Assembly (NCBI RefSeq): GCF_037893015.1
Contig: NC_133666.1
Span: 621,159,156-621,223,155, forward strand
Length of the DNA: 64,000 nt
Origin: Macrotis lagotis
Taxonomy: Eukaryota; Chordata; Mammalia; Peramelemorphia; Peramelidae
Direction: 5' to 3'
The notes beneath the pieces are model-generated. The model ran no database searches, was not told the DNA's origin, and worked only from the letters and a program-made list of their open reading frames with translations. The position numbers and the translations under genes are program-made. How positions within the stretch are numbered: position 1 is the first letter of the stretch; each line of letters opens with the position of its first letter. This document shows positions 11,226 to 21,705 of the stretch, piece by piece.

Positions 11226-14200
11226 TTAAAAACAGAAAGCAAAAATAAAATCTTTCCCCCAACTGTATGCTGGTGGGGTACAGAAGAGGTCTGTGACTGA
11301 GTCCCCTGCATCCAGGCTTAGCAGGTCAGCTGGAAGGCTCCAAACATAGGAGCCTGAGAGCCCCTGCACAGCTGGTGTGACTTGGCTGAACAGTCCCAGT
11401 TCATCGAGCAAGTTGCAGCTGTTCCCAACAGTCTGCAAGAGGGTCCCTCCCTCAACAAAAGATGCTTGGCACAGTATTCCTGTGGCCCAGGGAGCAGAGC
11501 TCAAAATAAAGTAAGAAAAGTCAGAAAAAAGCTCTGATGATAAGGAAGATCACAACACCATCTCAGAAGAGGAGCATGGCAGAAAATGTATTGCACGTGA
11601 AGTACCAGAATATGAATTGGTCTCCAGCCCAAAATGTTTATCCTTCATTGTTGTAGAAGACCACAACATCAGGGAGGTAATAGCATGACAAGCACATGAA
11701 TTGGATTTGAGTGAGGGGGTACAGTGCTAAGTCACCTGTCTCACTTTCTCTTCCAGAGCCATCTGGGTCCTGTGGACAGATGTAAATCAGGACAATCTGA
11801 GATGACCCTGGATGCAAAGTAATCACGGTTAAGTGACTTGCCCAAGGTCACACAGCTAGTAAATGTTAGAGGCTGGATTTGATCTCCTGTTCTCCTGATT
11901 CTAAGACCAGTGCTCTATCCTCTATCACATTTAGTTGCCCTTCCAGCACAAAAAGACTTCTTGGAAAAGCTTAAAAAGGATTTTAAAAATCAAATAGAAA
12001 AATTGGGGAAAATAAATGCCACAGGAATTCAACATCATGCAAAAGAAAACACAAAAACTTACCGGAGAAAACAAATGGACAAAGAAAGGAACTCTTCAGA
12101 GATTAGGATTGGGCAGTAAAGGACACTTACACAAAAACTGAGCACATATTAGGATATAAAAACCTCACAATCAAATGCAGAAATACAGAAATATTAAATG
12201 CATTCTTTTTAGATCATATTGTGATAAAAAAAATCATGTGTCATAAAGGGCCATGAGAAGATAGATTAAAATTGGAAACTAAGTGATATCATTTTAAAGA
12301 ATGAGTGAATCAAACAACAAATCATAGAAATACTCAATAATTTCATCCAATAGAATGACAATATGAGACAACACAAAAACTTTTGGAATACAGCCAAATT
12401 AGTTATTAGAGGAAATTTTATATTTCTACGTGCTTAAATAAATAAAATAGAGAAAGAGAAGATCAATGAATTGGACATGCAACTAAAAAAACTAGAAAAA
12501 GAATAAATTAAAAATTCCCAATTAAATACCATATTGAAAAATCAAAGAAGAGATTTATAAAATTGAAAGTAAGAAAACTACTGAACTGATCATTAAAATT
12601 AAGAGCTGGTTTTATGAAAAAATAATAGATGAACCTTTGTTAAAAGGAAGGAAATCAAATTACCAATATTAAAAATTAAAAGGGTGAATGACCCCAGCAA
12701 TGAGAAGGAAATTAAATAATTTGAAGCTATTTCACCAAACTGTATGTCAATAAATCTGACAAATAAGTGAAATGGATATTTACAAAAATACAAATTGTCC
12801 AGATTAACATTAGTAGAAATAAAATACTTAAATAACACAATTTTCAGAAAAAGAAATTGAAAAGCCATCAATGAACTCCCTAAGAAAAGATCTCCAGGAT
12901 CAGATAGTTTTATAAGTGAATTCTATCACATTTAAAGAACAATTAATTCCAATTCTATATAAACTGTTTGAAAAAATAGGCAAAGAAGGAATTCTGCCAA
13001 ATTCCTTCTATAATATCAATATGCTGTTGATAACCTAAACCAGGAAGAGTCAAAACAGAGAAAGAAAATTATAGACCAATTTCCCTAAGGAATAGTGATG
13101 CAAAAATTTTAAATAAAGTATTAGCTATGAGATTTCAGGAAGTTATTACTAAGATAATACACTACCATCAGGTAGGATTTATACCAGGAATGCAGGGTTG
13201 CTTCAATATTAGGAAAACTATCAACAATATCTGACCATATCAATAACAAAATTAACAGGCATCATATGATTATTCCAATAGATGCTGAAAAAGTTTTTGA
13301 CAAAATACAGCACCCATTCCTACTAAAAACACCAGAGAGCATAAATGATGTTTTCCTTAAAATGATAAGCAGTATCTATCTAAAACCATCATCAAGCATT
13401 ATATATAATGGAGATAAGTTAGAAGCATTCCCAGTAAGATCAGGGGTGAAACAAGGATGCCTGTTATCACCATATTATGCAACATTGTGTTAGAAATTTA
13501 GCAGTAAGAGAAGAAAAAGAAAGAAGGATTAGAAAAGGCAACAAGGAAACAAAACTCTCACTCTTTGTAGACAATAAGATGATAAACTTAGAGAATCCTA
13601 GAAAACCGATTAAAATACTACTTGATACAATGAACAACATTAGCAAATTTGCAGGACATAAAATAAACCTACATATATCATCAATATTTCTATATATTAC
13701 CAACCAAGTATAGCAGCAAGATAGAAGGAGAAATTCCATTTAAAATAACTGTAGACAACATAAAATACTTGGGAGTCTTACCTGCCAAGATAAATTCAGA
13801 AACTAAATGAAAACAATTACAATACACTTTCCACAAAAAAAAAAAATCAGACCTCAATAATTGGAAAAATGTCAATTGCTGTCAATGGCCGAGCTAACAT
13901 AATAAAAGTGACAATTCTACTGAAATTAAATGTGTCATACCAATCAAACTACCAAAAATTATTTTATAGAGCTAGAAAAAATATTAACAAAATTCATCTG
14001 GATGAACAAAAGGTCAAGAATATCAAAAGAATTAATGAAAAAATGGAAAGGACAGTAGCCTAACCATACCAGATGTAAAATTGTATTATAAAGCAGTAGT
14101 CATTAAAATTGTCTAGTACTGGCTCAGAAATAGAGTGGTGGGATCAGTAGAATACATTAGGTGCAAAAGAAACAGTAGTAAATGACTATTAAGTAATTTA

Positions 14201-15575
14201 CTCTGATAAATCTAAAGATTCCAGTTTCAGGGGTAAAACTCACTATTTGACAAAAACTGCTGGGGAAAACTGAAAAATATGGCAGAAACTAGGCATAGAC
14301 CGACATCTTACACCCTATACCAAAATAAGGTTGAAATGGATACAGGATTTAGACATAAAAGGTGATGCCATAAGTCAGTTAGGAGAACAAGGAATAATAG
14401 TTTATCTTTCAGCTCTATGGAAAAGGGAGAAGATAGGGAATATTATGAAATGTAAAATGGTTAATTTTGATTACATTCAATTAAAAATTTTTGCACAAAT
14501 AAAACCATGGCAACTAAGATAAAAAGGAATGTAATGATTTTTCCAGCTAGTGTTTCTGATAAAAGAATCATTTCCAAAATATAGAGTACTAAGTCAAATT
14601 TATAAGAATGTCATTCCATAAATTATCAAATATTTAGTTTTCAGATGAAAAAAGTAAAGCTACCCATAGTCATTTGAAAAAATGCTCTATATCATTATTG
14701 ATTAGAGAAATGCAAATTAAAACAACTTTGAAGTATACTGCCTCACACCTATCAGATTGGCCAATATGAAAAAAAGGAAAATGATCAATGTTGGAGGGAA
14801 TGTGGGAAAAATTAATGCATTGTTGGTGGAGTTGTGAACTAATCCAACCATTCTGGGGAGCAATTTGGAAATATGCCCAAAGGGCAATAAAATTGTGCAT
14901 GCAACAATACCACTACTAGGTCTATATTCCAAAGATATCATAAAAAGGGGGAAAAGACAAAATATTTATAGTTCTTTTTATAGTAGCAAAGAACTGGAAA
15001 TTGAGGGGATGTCCACCAATTGGGGAATGACTGAACAAATTGTGGCATGTGAATGTGAGGGAGCACTATTATTTTGTAAGAAATCATGAGTGACTGGACT
15101 TCAGAAAAGCCTGGAAAGACTTACATGAATTGATGCTGACTAAAGTGAGAAACAAAGAACACTGTACACTAACAGCAATTTTGTGTGATGCTCAGCTATG
15201 ATAGACTTAACTCTTCTCAGCAGTACAATGAATGATCAAAGACAATTCTAAAGGACATGTGACAGAAAATTAACATCTATATCCAGAGAAAGAACTATGG
15301 AATCTGAATGCAGACCAAAGCATACTATTTTCAAGTTTTTAAACTTGTATTTTGTGTTTTTTTTCCCTTTCATGGTTTTTTTCCTCTTTTCTTTTGATTC
15401 TTCTTTCACAACATTCCTAATAGGGAAACATTTTTAATGTAGTGTATAATGTATATCAGATTACTCACTGTCAAGGAAAGAAGAGAGGGAAGGAAAGGAG
15501 AAAAATGTGAAACTCAAAACCTTACCAAAAAATGAATGTTGAACACTATCTTTTCATAAATAAATTTATTTTTAA
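11226..15575 (+). mobile_element. LINE-1 with 5' region, ORF1 remnant and ORF2, heavily degraded
   Basis: The 5' part (11226-11634) reads GTCAGAAAAAAGCTCTGATG, like the start of marsupial L1 ORF1. After a SINE insertion the frame resumes as KDFLEKLKKDFKNQIEKLGK (about 11950). ORF2 then follows with a large internal gap: FYEKIIDE (about 12615), [20 protein letters not shown] (13280), SGVKQGCLLSP (about 13440), the catalytic box altered to SLFVDN (about 13560), IQLKIFAQIKP (14470) and the 3' end to about 15575. The catalytic aspartate pair is lost and stops are many. It is inactive. Confidence 0.85.
11635..11941 (-). mobile_element. Long CORE-SINE with distinct 3' domain, inserted in an L1
   Basis: Reverse orientation: AGAAGACCACAACATCAGGG...CAGAGCCATCTGGGTCC...GTTAAGTGACTTGCCCAAGG...TCACACAGCTAG. 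The same family occurs at 26092-26404. Direct repeats TCCAGCCCAAAA (11623-11634) and TCCAGCACAAAA (11942-11953) flank it, and the L1 ORF1 text resumes exactly after them. Confidence 0.85.
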
Positions 15576-15599
15576 AAATTGGAAACTAAGGCTGTGTCT

Positions 15600-15788
15600 A
15601 TGGTGAATGCCTAAACAAAATGTGGTAGGTGAACATAATGGAATATTGCCAAAAGAAATTGTGAAATGGTCAATTTCAGACATTCTACAAACTGATATAG
15701 AGAAAAGTAGTAGAAATAAGAGAACAATTTATACAATGACAACAATATTATAGAGTAAAACAAGTTTGAAAGGCTTTTAGAAAGAAAC
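15600..15788 (+). mobile_element. L1-like 3' end fragment
   Basis: GGTGAATGCCTAAACAAAATGTG and ATAATGGAATATTGCC are a diverged version of the L1 ORF2 end. It directly follows the preceding L1. Confidence 0.5.
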
Positions 15789-15789
15789 A

Positions 15790-15946
15790 GGGTCAACTAG
15801 GTGGCACAGTGGATAGAGCACTGGCCCTGGAGTCAGGAGTACTGGAGTTCAAAACCTACCTCAGACATTTAATAATTACCTAGCTGTGTGGCCTTGGGCA
15901 AGCCACTTAACTCCATTGTCTTGCAAAAAAAAAAAAAAAAACCTAA
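15790..15946 (+). mobile_element. Opossum SINE1-like element
   Basis: GGTCAACTAGGTGGCACAGTGGAT...TAATAATTACCTAGCTGTGT...CTTGCAAAAAAAAA with a 17-A tract before CCTAAAATAAATG. Confidence 0.93.
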
Positions 15947-16158
15947 AATAAATGTGTATAGAAAGACAGAAACAATGTCCAAAAGAATGAATATAAACCA
16001 CTTAACTCCTCACAAAGATGATCAACTTAAAATACAGAAAAAGACACTTTCAAACAAGGTAATGTGGAAATGTGTGTGTATGTGTATTTTTTAAAATTTG
16101 CTTAAATAGAAGGAAGGCAGTAGGAGAGATTGATTTAAAAATACAAGTTACTTGAATA

Positions 16159-16186
16159 TTTTTTTTTAATTTAATGGTTATTTATT
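16159..16186 (-). promoter_or_regulatory. Candidate minus-strand poly(A) signal next to an A tract
   Basis: On the minus strand, AATAAA (16181-16186) is followed about 14 bases later by nine As (16159-16167). This looks like the 3' end of a minus-strand transcript or of a retrocopy. No coding sequence was recognised upstream of it (16.2-17.3 kb), so it may be chance in AT-rich DNA. Confidence 0.25.
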
Positions 16187-16189
16187 CAA

Positions 16190-17280
16190 GAAAACATGCA
16201 AAAACCTGTAGTTCTTAAGGAACACACTTTAATGACAGATAAAGCTGCAGTTGCTGGTGTGGAGAAGCTTTCAAGCATCATTCAAAGTCAAAAAGAATTA
16301 TTTCCCTCAAAGTGTAATTGAAAATGAAGGGGGGGAATATAAAGAAATGAGAAACTATTGTTGCAAAATAGAATAAAATTAAGCTTCAGAAAATAAGCAG
16401 AGATCTTCAGAGGAATCTGGCAACTGGAGTGGTTATAGGCTTCCTTAAGTTATAAGAATAGGAAAAAAGACTAGTAAAAAACCCCAAAAACCAATAAGCT
16501 GCTAACTTGAAACAAAGAATAAACACTTGTTACAAGCAAAGGCAATACAAAGACTAGAGTCGTAAAGAATGAAAAAAGGGTAATTTTTATTGACCAATCT
16601 TACTTTCTCAAATCTAAATCAAAATTACTATTAAAAAAGTCCATGTGATTCTGTAAAATCTGGGTGACCTTATTTAGATTCAAAAACATCTACTTCAAAA
16701 ATGTTTGGGGATTTTTTACTTTCACAAGTCTTGTTTTTCCCTGAAGGAATTATGAACTTGAATACATATGTTGATATCCTGCAAAGCAGAATTATTCTAC
16801 TATTATAAAAATTCCCAAATGAAGATGGTATGCAGTATGGTCATGTACCACTGCTACTTATCACAAAAAAAGCTATGAAGTTTATCCAGGAGATGGAGGG
16901 AAAATGCTTCAATGGCCTGGAAAAGCATCTGATTTTAAAATCTATTATTTAGACTTGGAAAAAAAGATTATTTATGAAAGGTAGACTTACTATCCAATGT
17001 GATATAGTTTCATGATGAAGAATTACAGAATATATGTCAAAATCTTGTGAACTCTATATCAGATGGTGTAAAAAAAGAGTGATTATAACAAAAGGAAGAT
17101 ATAATTCATTAAAAGCTGTTTTTTGCTTTTATTTTTGTTTTTTTTTAAAAGAAGGTGCAAAGAGTTGCAAGGTTTCTTTTAGGGATAGGGGCTATACCTG
17201 TGATTTCATTAGTATAAATTGCTCCTGGGGAAAAGATATCTTCTACCAATGCAGGTTGCCCATTTTTCTGCAATTTAATA
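16190..17280. other. AT-rich unique sequence, nothing recognised
   Basis: No gene or nameable repeat found. A short plus-strand reading at about 16800-16940 (for example YEVYPGDGGKMLQWPGKAS) looks protein-like but matches nothing I know and ends in stops. Confidence 0.35.
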
Positions 17281-17282
17281 GT

Positions 17283-17415
17283 CTTAGAGAATTGCTGAGG
17301 GCAATGAGATATTAAGTGACTTGCCTGGAGTCACAGAGCCCCTATGTGTCAGAGGCAGAACTTGAACTCAAGTCTTCCTGACCCCAAAGTTGATTCTCTC
17401 ACTTCATTATGCTAC
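17283..17415 (-). mobile_element. MIR/THER-type CORE-SINE
   Basis: TTAAGTGACTTGCCTGGAGT, CAGAGGCAGAACTTGAACTC and AAGTCTTCCTGACCCC in the reverse orientation of the CORE domain. Confidence 0.8.
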
Positions 17416-17504
17416 ATTTTCTCTTCAAATTAATATTTATTTATTTATTTAAATATTTACTTCATCTCAGTTAATTTGTACACCATTGTATATGGTGTAG
17501 ACTA

Positions 17505-17625
17505 TACAGGTTGTCTCCATTAAAATATAAGGTCCTTGTGGAGACAGAACTGTTTTCACTTTTGTCTTTCTATTCCAATACTTTAGTTCTGGGGTCAGTA
17601 CATTAAATCCTTAATAAATGCTTAT
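17505..17625 (+). mobile_element. L2/MIR-type 3' tail fragment
   Basis: ATAAGGTCCTTGTGGAGACAG...TTTTGTCTTTCTATTCC...TAATAAATGCTTATTGATT, the terminal segment shared by L2 and related SINEs. Confidence 0.65.
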
Positions 17626-17629
17626 TGAT

Positions 17630-18771
17630 TTCTCTCCCACTCCCTTTGGTTTCTAAAGTCCCATGACTCATTAACAAATGCAATACCACTTCCACTGCCC
17701 AGGTAATCTATCCTGTTCTTTTTGATTAATATATGCCCTTTCTAGGGCCATTACACATTCATGAGTCCCACCCTTCTGAATCTCAGTGATGTCTGAGGCC
17801 AAATTTGCCTTCTTGAATCAGTATCTTTCTTTTCATAATCTGTACATTTGTTTATAGTCATCTGAGGCAGTTTTTTTAATTGTACAATCTCTCCTTTATA
17901 GTTTATCTTTTGTGAATTGCTAGTCTTTTATTTTTTCTTATATTGTACCTGTTCTAACCAGACTTGGGAGATCTACACAGGTTGTTTTCTTCCTTCTCTA
18001 CCATTTTCACTACAAAGTGTGCAGATTTGCATTACTCTATAAAGCTATGTTTTTTATCATCCCTTGAAATTTTATTCTTTCACCAGGCAACAGTTCATCA
18101 TTACCTTATTTTTAAGCTATGGTTAAGAAATATAAAGGCCACTTACAGATACGACTTCTTAGCTAGCTGGTCACTTCCAAAATCTACCTTTTCTGAGTCA
18201 CTTTGTTCAAAAGGCAAGAGACTATATCCTTAAGGTCTGTGCTTTGTGTTTTTAGCAAGAGGTTATAAACTTTAGCCATGTATTCTAGGTTCTACGAGTT
18301 CCCTGTGTATCCACATCTATTCCCCTCTTTTCTTCCTCATCAGAATTTTCACCATAATTTAAATGAGGAGTTTATAAATACTCTTCTCTATAGGAACCAG
18401 TACAGTACAATACTCATAATGCTCAGAGACGAAAAGTCCATATCACCACAAGATGTGGCAATTCTGTTCCTTCCCCCCAAATCCAAAATGTCTCCCTGGC
18501 AAACATTTCTTGGCCCTGAGATGGACAGATAGGTGAGTTCAGGTTGGTGTCTGCCATCTGATTCTTTTTTGGGTCTAAGAAGCCTGGGTCAGAAAGAAGG
18601 TAGGTTTTCCTTGGGAAGAGGCGGTACCTCTTGACTGTGCTGAGTGCTAACATTACCAATGAAATTCTCAGGAGCTCATGCCTCAAACATTCAAAGCTGC
18701 CCAACCCCTCCATCCCCTGCTCTGTTAGGTTGCATCAATAACCAGAGGTTTCTGGTTAACCCCTTTGGGCA
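17630..18771. other. Unique sequence, nothing recognised
   Basis: Only short open frames without codon-level support. The minus-strand frame at 18423-18713 has no homology that I recognise and is not an MROH1 exon. Confidence 0.4.
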
Positions 18772-19090
18772 TTTTCCCTAGCTTTGAATGCCCTCCCTGC
18801 TCTTCTCTTCTATTTATTCAAATCTGATATCATTCAGGGCACTCACTGCTCTAGAGCTCCTTCACCATGAGGCTCTCCTTACTTGTCCCGGTTCATGCTG
18901 CTTTACTCCTTCAGATATCGTTTTATAGTTGAGCACTTGATACTCAATCTCTTGTATAGTTATTTACCAGTGTTTCAAGTATGTCCTTGGAACAAAGATG
19001 TTCCAATCAGATTGGAAGCTTTCTGAGAGAAAGGACAAGGTCTACCCCTAACAGTCCTGGTGCAGCTGAGCACATGGCTAGGTCCATAGG
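18772..19090 (+). mobile_element. L2 LINE 3' end
   Basis: GAATGCCCTCCCTGCTCTTC...CACCATGAGGCTCTCCTTAC...CAGATTGGAAGCTTTCTGAG...ACAGTCCTGGTGCAGC follow the order of the L2 3' terminal region. Confidence 0.65.
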
Positions 19091-20340
19091 AAAAGTCAAA
19101 TGAAAGACTGCTTACAGGGGCCAGGGAACCATGGGTATCCCCTGGCCATCCCAGGCAATGAAAAAGCCTTCAAATGCCTTGGACAGCCTCAGCCTCAGCC
19201 CCACCATATGGGCTTGAACCATCTCCAGCCAGCAGACTACAGACCAGGACCATCAACTCGTTTACTCCCTCAGCATGGTTCCAAAGCCTTTGGCTCCTCA
19301 ACCTATCTTCCCCCATTTCCTCCCTCCTTCTTCCAAGCCATGACCTCTAACTACAGATAACTGTACTGTTCTTCATTACCAACACAAACCATGATAATCA
19401 CCATCCAGTGCCCCCAGCTGGGCCTGGACAGGAGGAAGAAGGTACCAAGGTCAAATCCAATATAACTTTAGGACTCCTCTTGCATCTGCCAAGACATCTC
19501 ATCCATCTGGACCCTCACTGTTTGCAGGTCCAAGGAGAGCTAAGTGGAACCTAAAGGACAATGGAACCAAGGTCATGTGACCTTGGAGCTGGGACAATGA
19601 CCTATTGTCTAGGTTCTGTGAGGTGAAGAGCCTCTGGCCTCAGATCCAGACATTACCCTGCCCCCAAGACCACCTCACCATCCTGCCTTTCTCCTTTGCA
19701 ATGAAAAGGAAGGGATCATAATTGAAAAAATCACTCACACTCTCACCTCATCAGCCATTCAGAGGGAAAGAGGCAGGAAGCGGCTTCCTTCCCCCAATCA
19801 CTCTGGTAAAAGCCAAAGGGCTATTTTAAACCCTTCAAGGATGCGGAGGGAGCCAGCCACCCTCACTCTCAGCCAGAGCTGGATTCTGGGTCCCTGCCAA
19901 TCGCAGGCCTTCCCCAGTTCCCTCCCTTTCTCCCTTCCACCTCAGCCAAACACTAAACAAAAACAGGGCTGGGGCTGAGCAGTGGTAGCAGCAGCAGCCA
20001 TGGAGAAATTTAAAAGGTGGTTTATAAGAAGAAAGGAGGAGGAGAGGGCGTGTTACATATTGCTGGCCCTGACCTAGCTTACAGGTCGAAGGCAGGCACT
20101 GCCCATCCATTCCCCCTTCCTCCTGGTGAGGAGTGCGGAGGGGTGGGGAGGGGATGGGGGGGAGGCGTTGAGTCACATCATTCTTGAAGGTGGTACGTCA
20201 AGCAGGGAAAAGGAGTGTGGGCCAGCTCGGGGCATTGCCCTGCTTAGAGTGAGCAAGGAGATGGACTATCAGAAGTTCTTCACTATTAAAGAAGAATTTT
20301 ATGAGGAATAGAATTCACCTATTGTTGACTATCGTATTTA
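19091..20340. other. GC-richer unique stretch, possible conserved non-coding DNA
   Basis: About 1.2 kb free of recognisable repeats and richer in G+C than its surroundings, densest at 19740-20250. It contains an MEF2-like near-match CTATTTTAAA (19822-19831). A plus-strand open frame of 86 codons (19100-19360) is rich in Pro, Gln and His and unlike any protein I know. No splice context supports it. A regulatory role is a guess. Confidence 0.3.
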
Positions 20341-20344
20341 AGCT

Positions 20345-20600
20345 TCTGAATCACAGGACCTCAGGGTTGGAAGGGACTGTGGGGCCCATCTAGTCCAAGA
20401 TAAAATCCTCTCTATATTCACCCCACAAGTAGCCATTTGAGATCCCAAGGGAGAGGGAAACCATTGCTTCCTGAGGGAGTCCACTCTATTTTTGAATAGC
20501 TCTTAATTATTATGAAGATTTTCCTATATCAAACCTAAATCTGTTTGCAAATCTTCTGAGTCCTGCACCCTGCCCACCCCCCCTTCCTTTTCAAAGATGA
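20345..20600 (-). mobile_element. L3/CR1 LINE 3' end fragment
   Basis: GAATCACAGGACCTCAGGGT, TTGGAAGGGACTGTGGGGCC, CATCTAGTCCA...TTTTCCTATATCAAACCTAA, the antisense of the L3/CR1 3' end. Confidence 0.65.
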
Positions 20601-21149
20601 ATGCACAGAGAATCTATCAGCAGTTGAAAGGTGAGAGGATAATCATAGGGATCCTCTCAGGGTACCACTAATACAAATGAATACTCTCCCTAGGAATGCT
20701 CAGAGGAACATCAAACTGCTGAGCCTCAACACAAAAATTTGACCTACCCAAGGCAAGCCAAATTCTAGCTTCTAGCTTTCATCTTAGCTCACACCAAAGC
20801 ATTGCAGGGGGTAAATGTTCCACCTAGCACCTTGCTCCATCCTAGGACTTTGTTCTGTGGCTCTGGAACATCTCAATTTACCCCATGGGAGGAACAGGAA
20901 CAAGGAGGGAGGGAGCATGACCTTCAAGTTCAGCCAGCCTACATGAAGTTAGGAATACCAAGGAAAGGTCCTGGGTCTAGCCCAAATTCCCATCACATTG
21001 GAGGTGGCTGCCCCAGCTCAAGGTAGTTCTTCAGGAGCATCAAACCCAAAGAGACTTTTCTACTCAAGTTTCAAATGTGCATGAGATGACTAATACTGCA
21101 CCCATAAAATCTTCAGATATTCCAAGTTTAAAAGAAGAACGACCACCCC

Positions 21150-21189
21150 ACCACCACCACCACCACCACCACCACCACCACCACCACCA

Positions 21190-21224
<35 letters not shown>
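21150..21224. repeat. Compound (CAC)n-(CA)n microsatellite
   Basis: About 40 bases of CAC units run directly into about 34 bases of CA units. A 130-codon plus-strand open frame crosses it and reads as poly-His then alternating Thr-His. That frame is a product of the repeat, not a gene. Confidence 0.97.
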
Positions 21225-21227
<3 letters not shown>

Positions 21228-21284
21228 CTCCTCTACTGTGTCCTTTCAGCAAGGGGAATAAAATTTTTCTTTTTTCATTTTACC

Positions 21285-21400
21285 ATCAATCAAACAACAA
21301 AAATTCATTAAGTATCTACCAACTGCCAGAAGCTGGATGGGGCACTGGGGCTACAAATCCAAAGAATCCAACAGTCCTTACTTGCCCTGGTTTGTTGAAA
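21285..21400. mobile_element. Ancient interspersed repeat fragment
   Basis: ATTCATTAAGTATCTACCAA...GGGGCTACAAATCCAAAGA...AGTCCTTACTTGCCC is a diverged copy of the common mammalian 'attaagcacctactatgtgcc...tacaaa...agtccctgccct' repeat. Related fragments lie near 25040-25165, 33680-33780 and 45620-45735. Confidence 0.5.
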
Positions 21401-21590
21401 GTTGCCCTGAGTAACAGAGGACATGGAAGCAGGCTTTCAAGACAAAAGCAAAAAGAGCAGGAGCCATGAACCATCCCTCAGTGCCAGGGCCCATTGGCTT
21501 GCTAAAGGTCTCTATGGAGCATCAAAGGCAAATGAGGCCATCCATGGCCAGACCCAGTGAGTGGAGGTGGGAGGGCGGTCGCATCCTCAC

Positions 21591-21705
21591 CTCTGCAAAG
21601 TAGGCGATGGTGGTGATCCTCTGGATCTCGTACACGCTGTTGAGCACAGGGATAAGCGTCTTCACAATCAACGGGAGCTTGGGACCTGAATGCTTGGCCA
21701 TGGCT
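21591..21705 (-). CDS. MROH1: MROH1 exon d (last one found)
   Basis: The acceptor is CTGCAG directly before the exon and the donor is GTGAGG directly after it. One leading base completes the Arg codon shared with the previous exon, then come 38 codons from AMAKHSGPKLPLIV to TTIAYFAE, ending on a codon boundary. Human MROH1 has a closely similar segment. The exon contains part of a HEAT helix pair. Confidence 0.94.

Noticed and set aside
19100..19360. 86-codon Pro/Gln/His-rich plus-strand frame
   Set aside because: No homology, no start context or splice evidence. Kept only as part of the unique GC-rich block.
21077..21469. Plus-strand frame with poly-His and Thr-His repeats
   Set aside because: Entirely produced by the CAC/CA microsatellite.
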